A DNA stretch of 64,000 bases, taken from contig NZ_JAFEJA010000001.1 of assembly GCF_016919245.1 (NCBI RefSeq), forward strand, positions 1,674,001 to 1,738,000, written 5' to 3'. Under the pieces are notes generated by a model. It saw nothing but the letters and a program-made list of their open reading frames with translations, was not told the origin of the DNA and ran no database searches. This document shows positions 63,731 to 64,000 of this stretch, piece after piece (positions within the stretch are counted from its first letter, which is position 1; each line of letters opens with the position of its first letter). The position numbers and the translations under genes were made by a program. The DNA comes from Streptomyces zhihengii. Its GTDB lineage: Bacteria > Actinomycetota > Actinomycetes > Streptomycetales > Streptomycetaceae.

Positions 63731-64000
63731 ATGGCACCGGGCACCCACACAGTGACCAACCAGGCTCCGCCCCTGGTGGGGTACGACGTCTTCACCGCCG
63801 ACCGCGCGCTCACCGAGGCGGTCGGGCGACATGTCGCCCAGGACGTCCTCGGCACGGCGCGGGACGAGCTCGAACTCCTCGGGCGCTCGGCGGGCTCCGC
63901 CCAGGCGCGGGAGTGGGCGGAGCGGGCCGACGGCGATCCGCCGCGGCTGCGGACCCACGACCGCTACGGCAACCGCGTCGACGAGGTGGACTTCTCCCCC
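63731..64000 (+). CDS. AidB-like acyl-CoA dehydrogenase (partial)
   Basis: 90 residues to the right edge. MAPGTHTVTNQAPPLVGYDV, then FTADRALTEAV, AGSAQAREWAERADGDPPRL and RTHDRYGNRVDEVDFSP match the N-terminal domain of AidB/isovaleryl-CoA dehydrogenase-like proteins. The FAD domains lie beyond the window. ATG 63731 has no ribosome site, so a leaderless mRNA is likely; only 17 bp separate it from the YihY start. Confidence 0.85.
   Translation, partial: MAPGTHTVTNQAPPLVGYDVFTADRALTEAVGRHVAQDVLGTARDELELLGRSAGSAQAREWAERADGDPPRLRTHDRYGNRVDEVDFSP

Overview
The window is about 72% or more G+C, with codon third positions almost always G or C, GTG/TTG starts and many GTGA/ATGA overlaps. Together with a subtilisin-inhibitor (SSI) gene, a SARP regulator, a CebR-type operator and a DmdR-type iron box, this points to a Streptomyces chromosome. 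No tRNA, rRNA, CRISPR array, transposase or integrase was found.

1-24.7 kb is one side of a hybrid polyketide/non-ribosomal peptide gene cluster, cut by the left window edge. All its genes lie on the minus strand. In transcription order (right to left) the core is: a SARP/AfsR-type regulator (15.6-17.5 kb); a short gap with three heptamers at 11-bp spacing, the layout of a SARP operator; a free-standing loading ketosynthase with active-site Gln (KSQ, decarboxylating); a protein with the loading AT(malonyl)-ACP and module 1, KS-AT(methylmalonyl)-dead DH-KR-ACP; module 2, KS-AT(malonyl)-DH-KR-ACP; then an NRPS starting with a TubC-like docking domain and a cyclisation-type condensation domain, leaving the window. 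The inferred intermediate handed to the NRPS is an acetate-primed 5-hydroxy-4-methylhex-2-enoyl chain, probably joined to a heterocyclised Cys/Ser/Thr. Upstream lie likely tailoring genes (F420-type LLM oxidoreductase, SnoaL-like protein, FAD monooxygenase) and a second block with a degenerate AMP-ligase and a CobD-like aminotransferase with a long Pro/Ala tail. Repetitive intergenic arrays flank that second block.

25-27 kb holds a sigma factor with a repeat-rich N-terminus, coupled to a membrane protein that may be its anti-sigma factor. 27-28.6 kb is a GH6 cellulase under a perfect CebR box. 28.6-37.5 kb is a purine-catabolism locus: three xanthine dehydrogenase subunit genes, a purine permease and XdhC, divergent from a PucR regulator.

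38-64 kb is a mix of conserved Streptomyces genes: TPR/phosphatase pair, GntR regulator, FhuF-type iron reductase under an iron box, DUF2637 membrane protein, RsbW-type ATPase, pyruvate dehydrogenase (PoxB), PP2C-like protein, secreted subtilase with a divergent TrmB/LuxR regulator, RsgA GTPase preceded by a tiny reading frame, PHP-domain protein, SSI-type inhibitor with P1 Arg, VWA secretory protein, binding protein without signal peptide, glyoxalase/AraC, YihY and the start of an AidB-like acyl-CoA dehydrogenase.

The most distinctive signals are the split KSQ/AT loading module whose coupled stop/start junction has been tandemly duplicated (120 bp), the near-identical 1.57-kb KS repeats, the SARP operator, the degenerate ligase/tailed aminotransferase block, and the small peptide ahead of rsgA.
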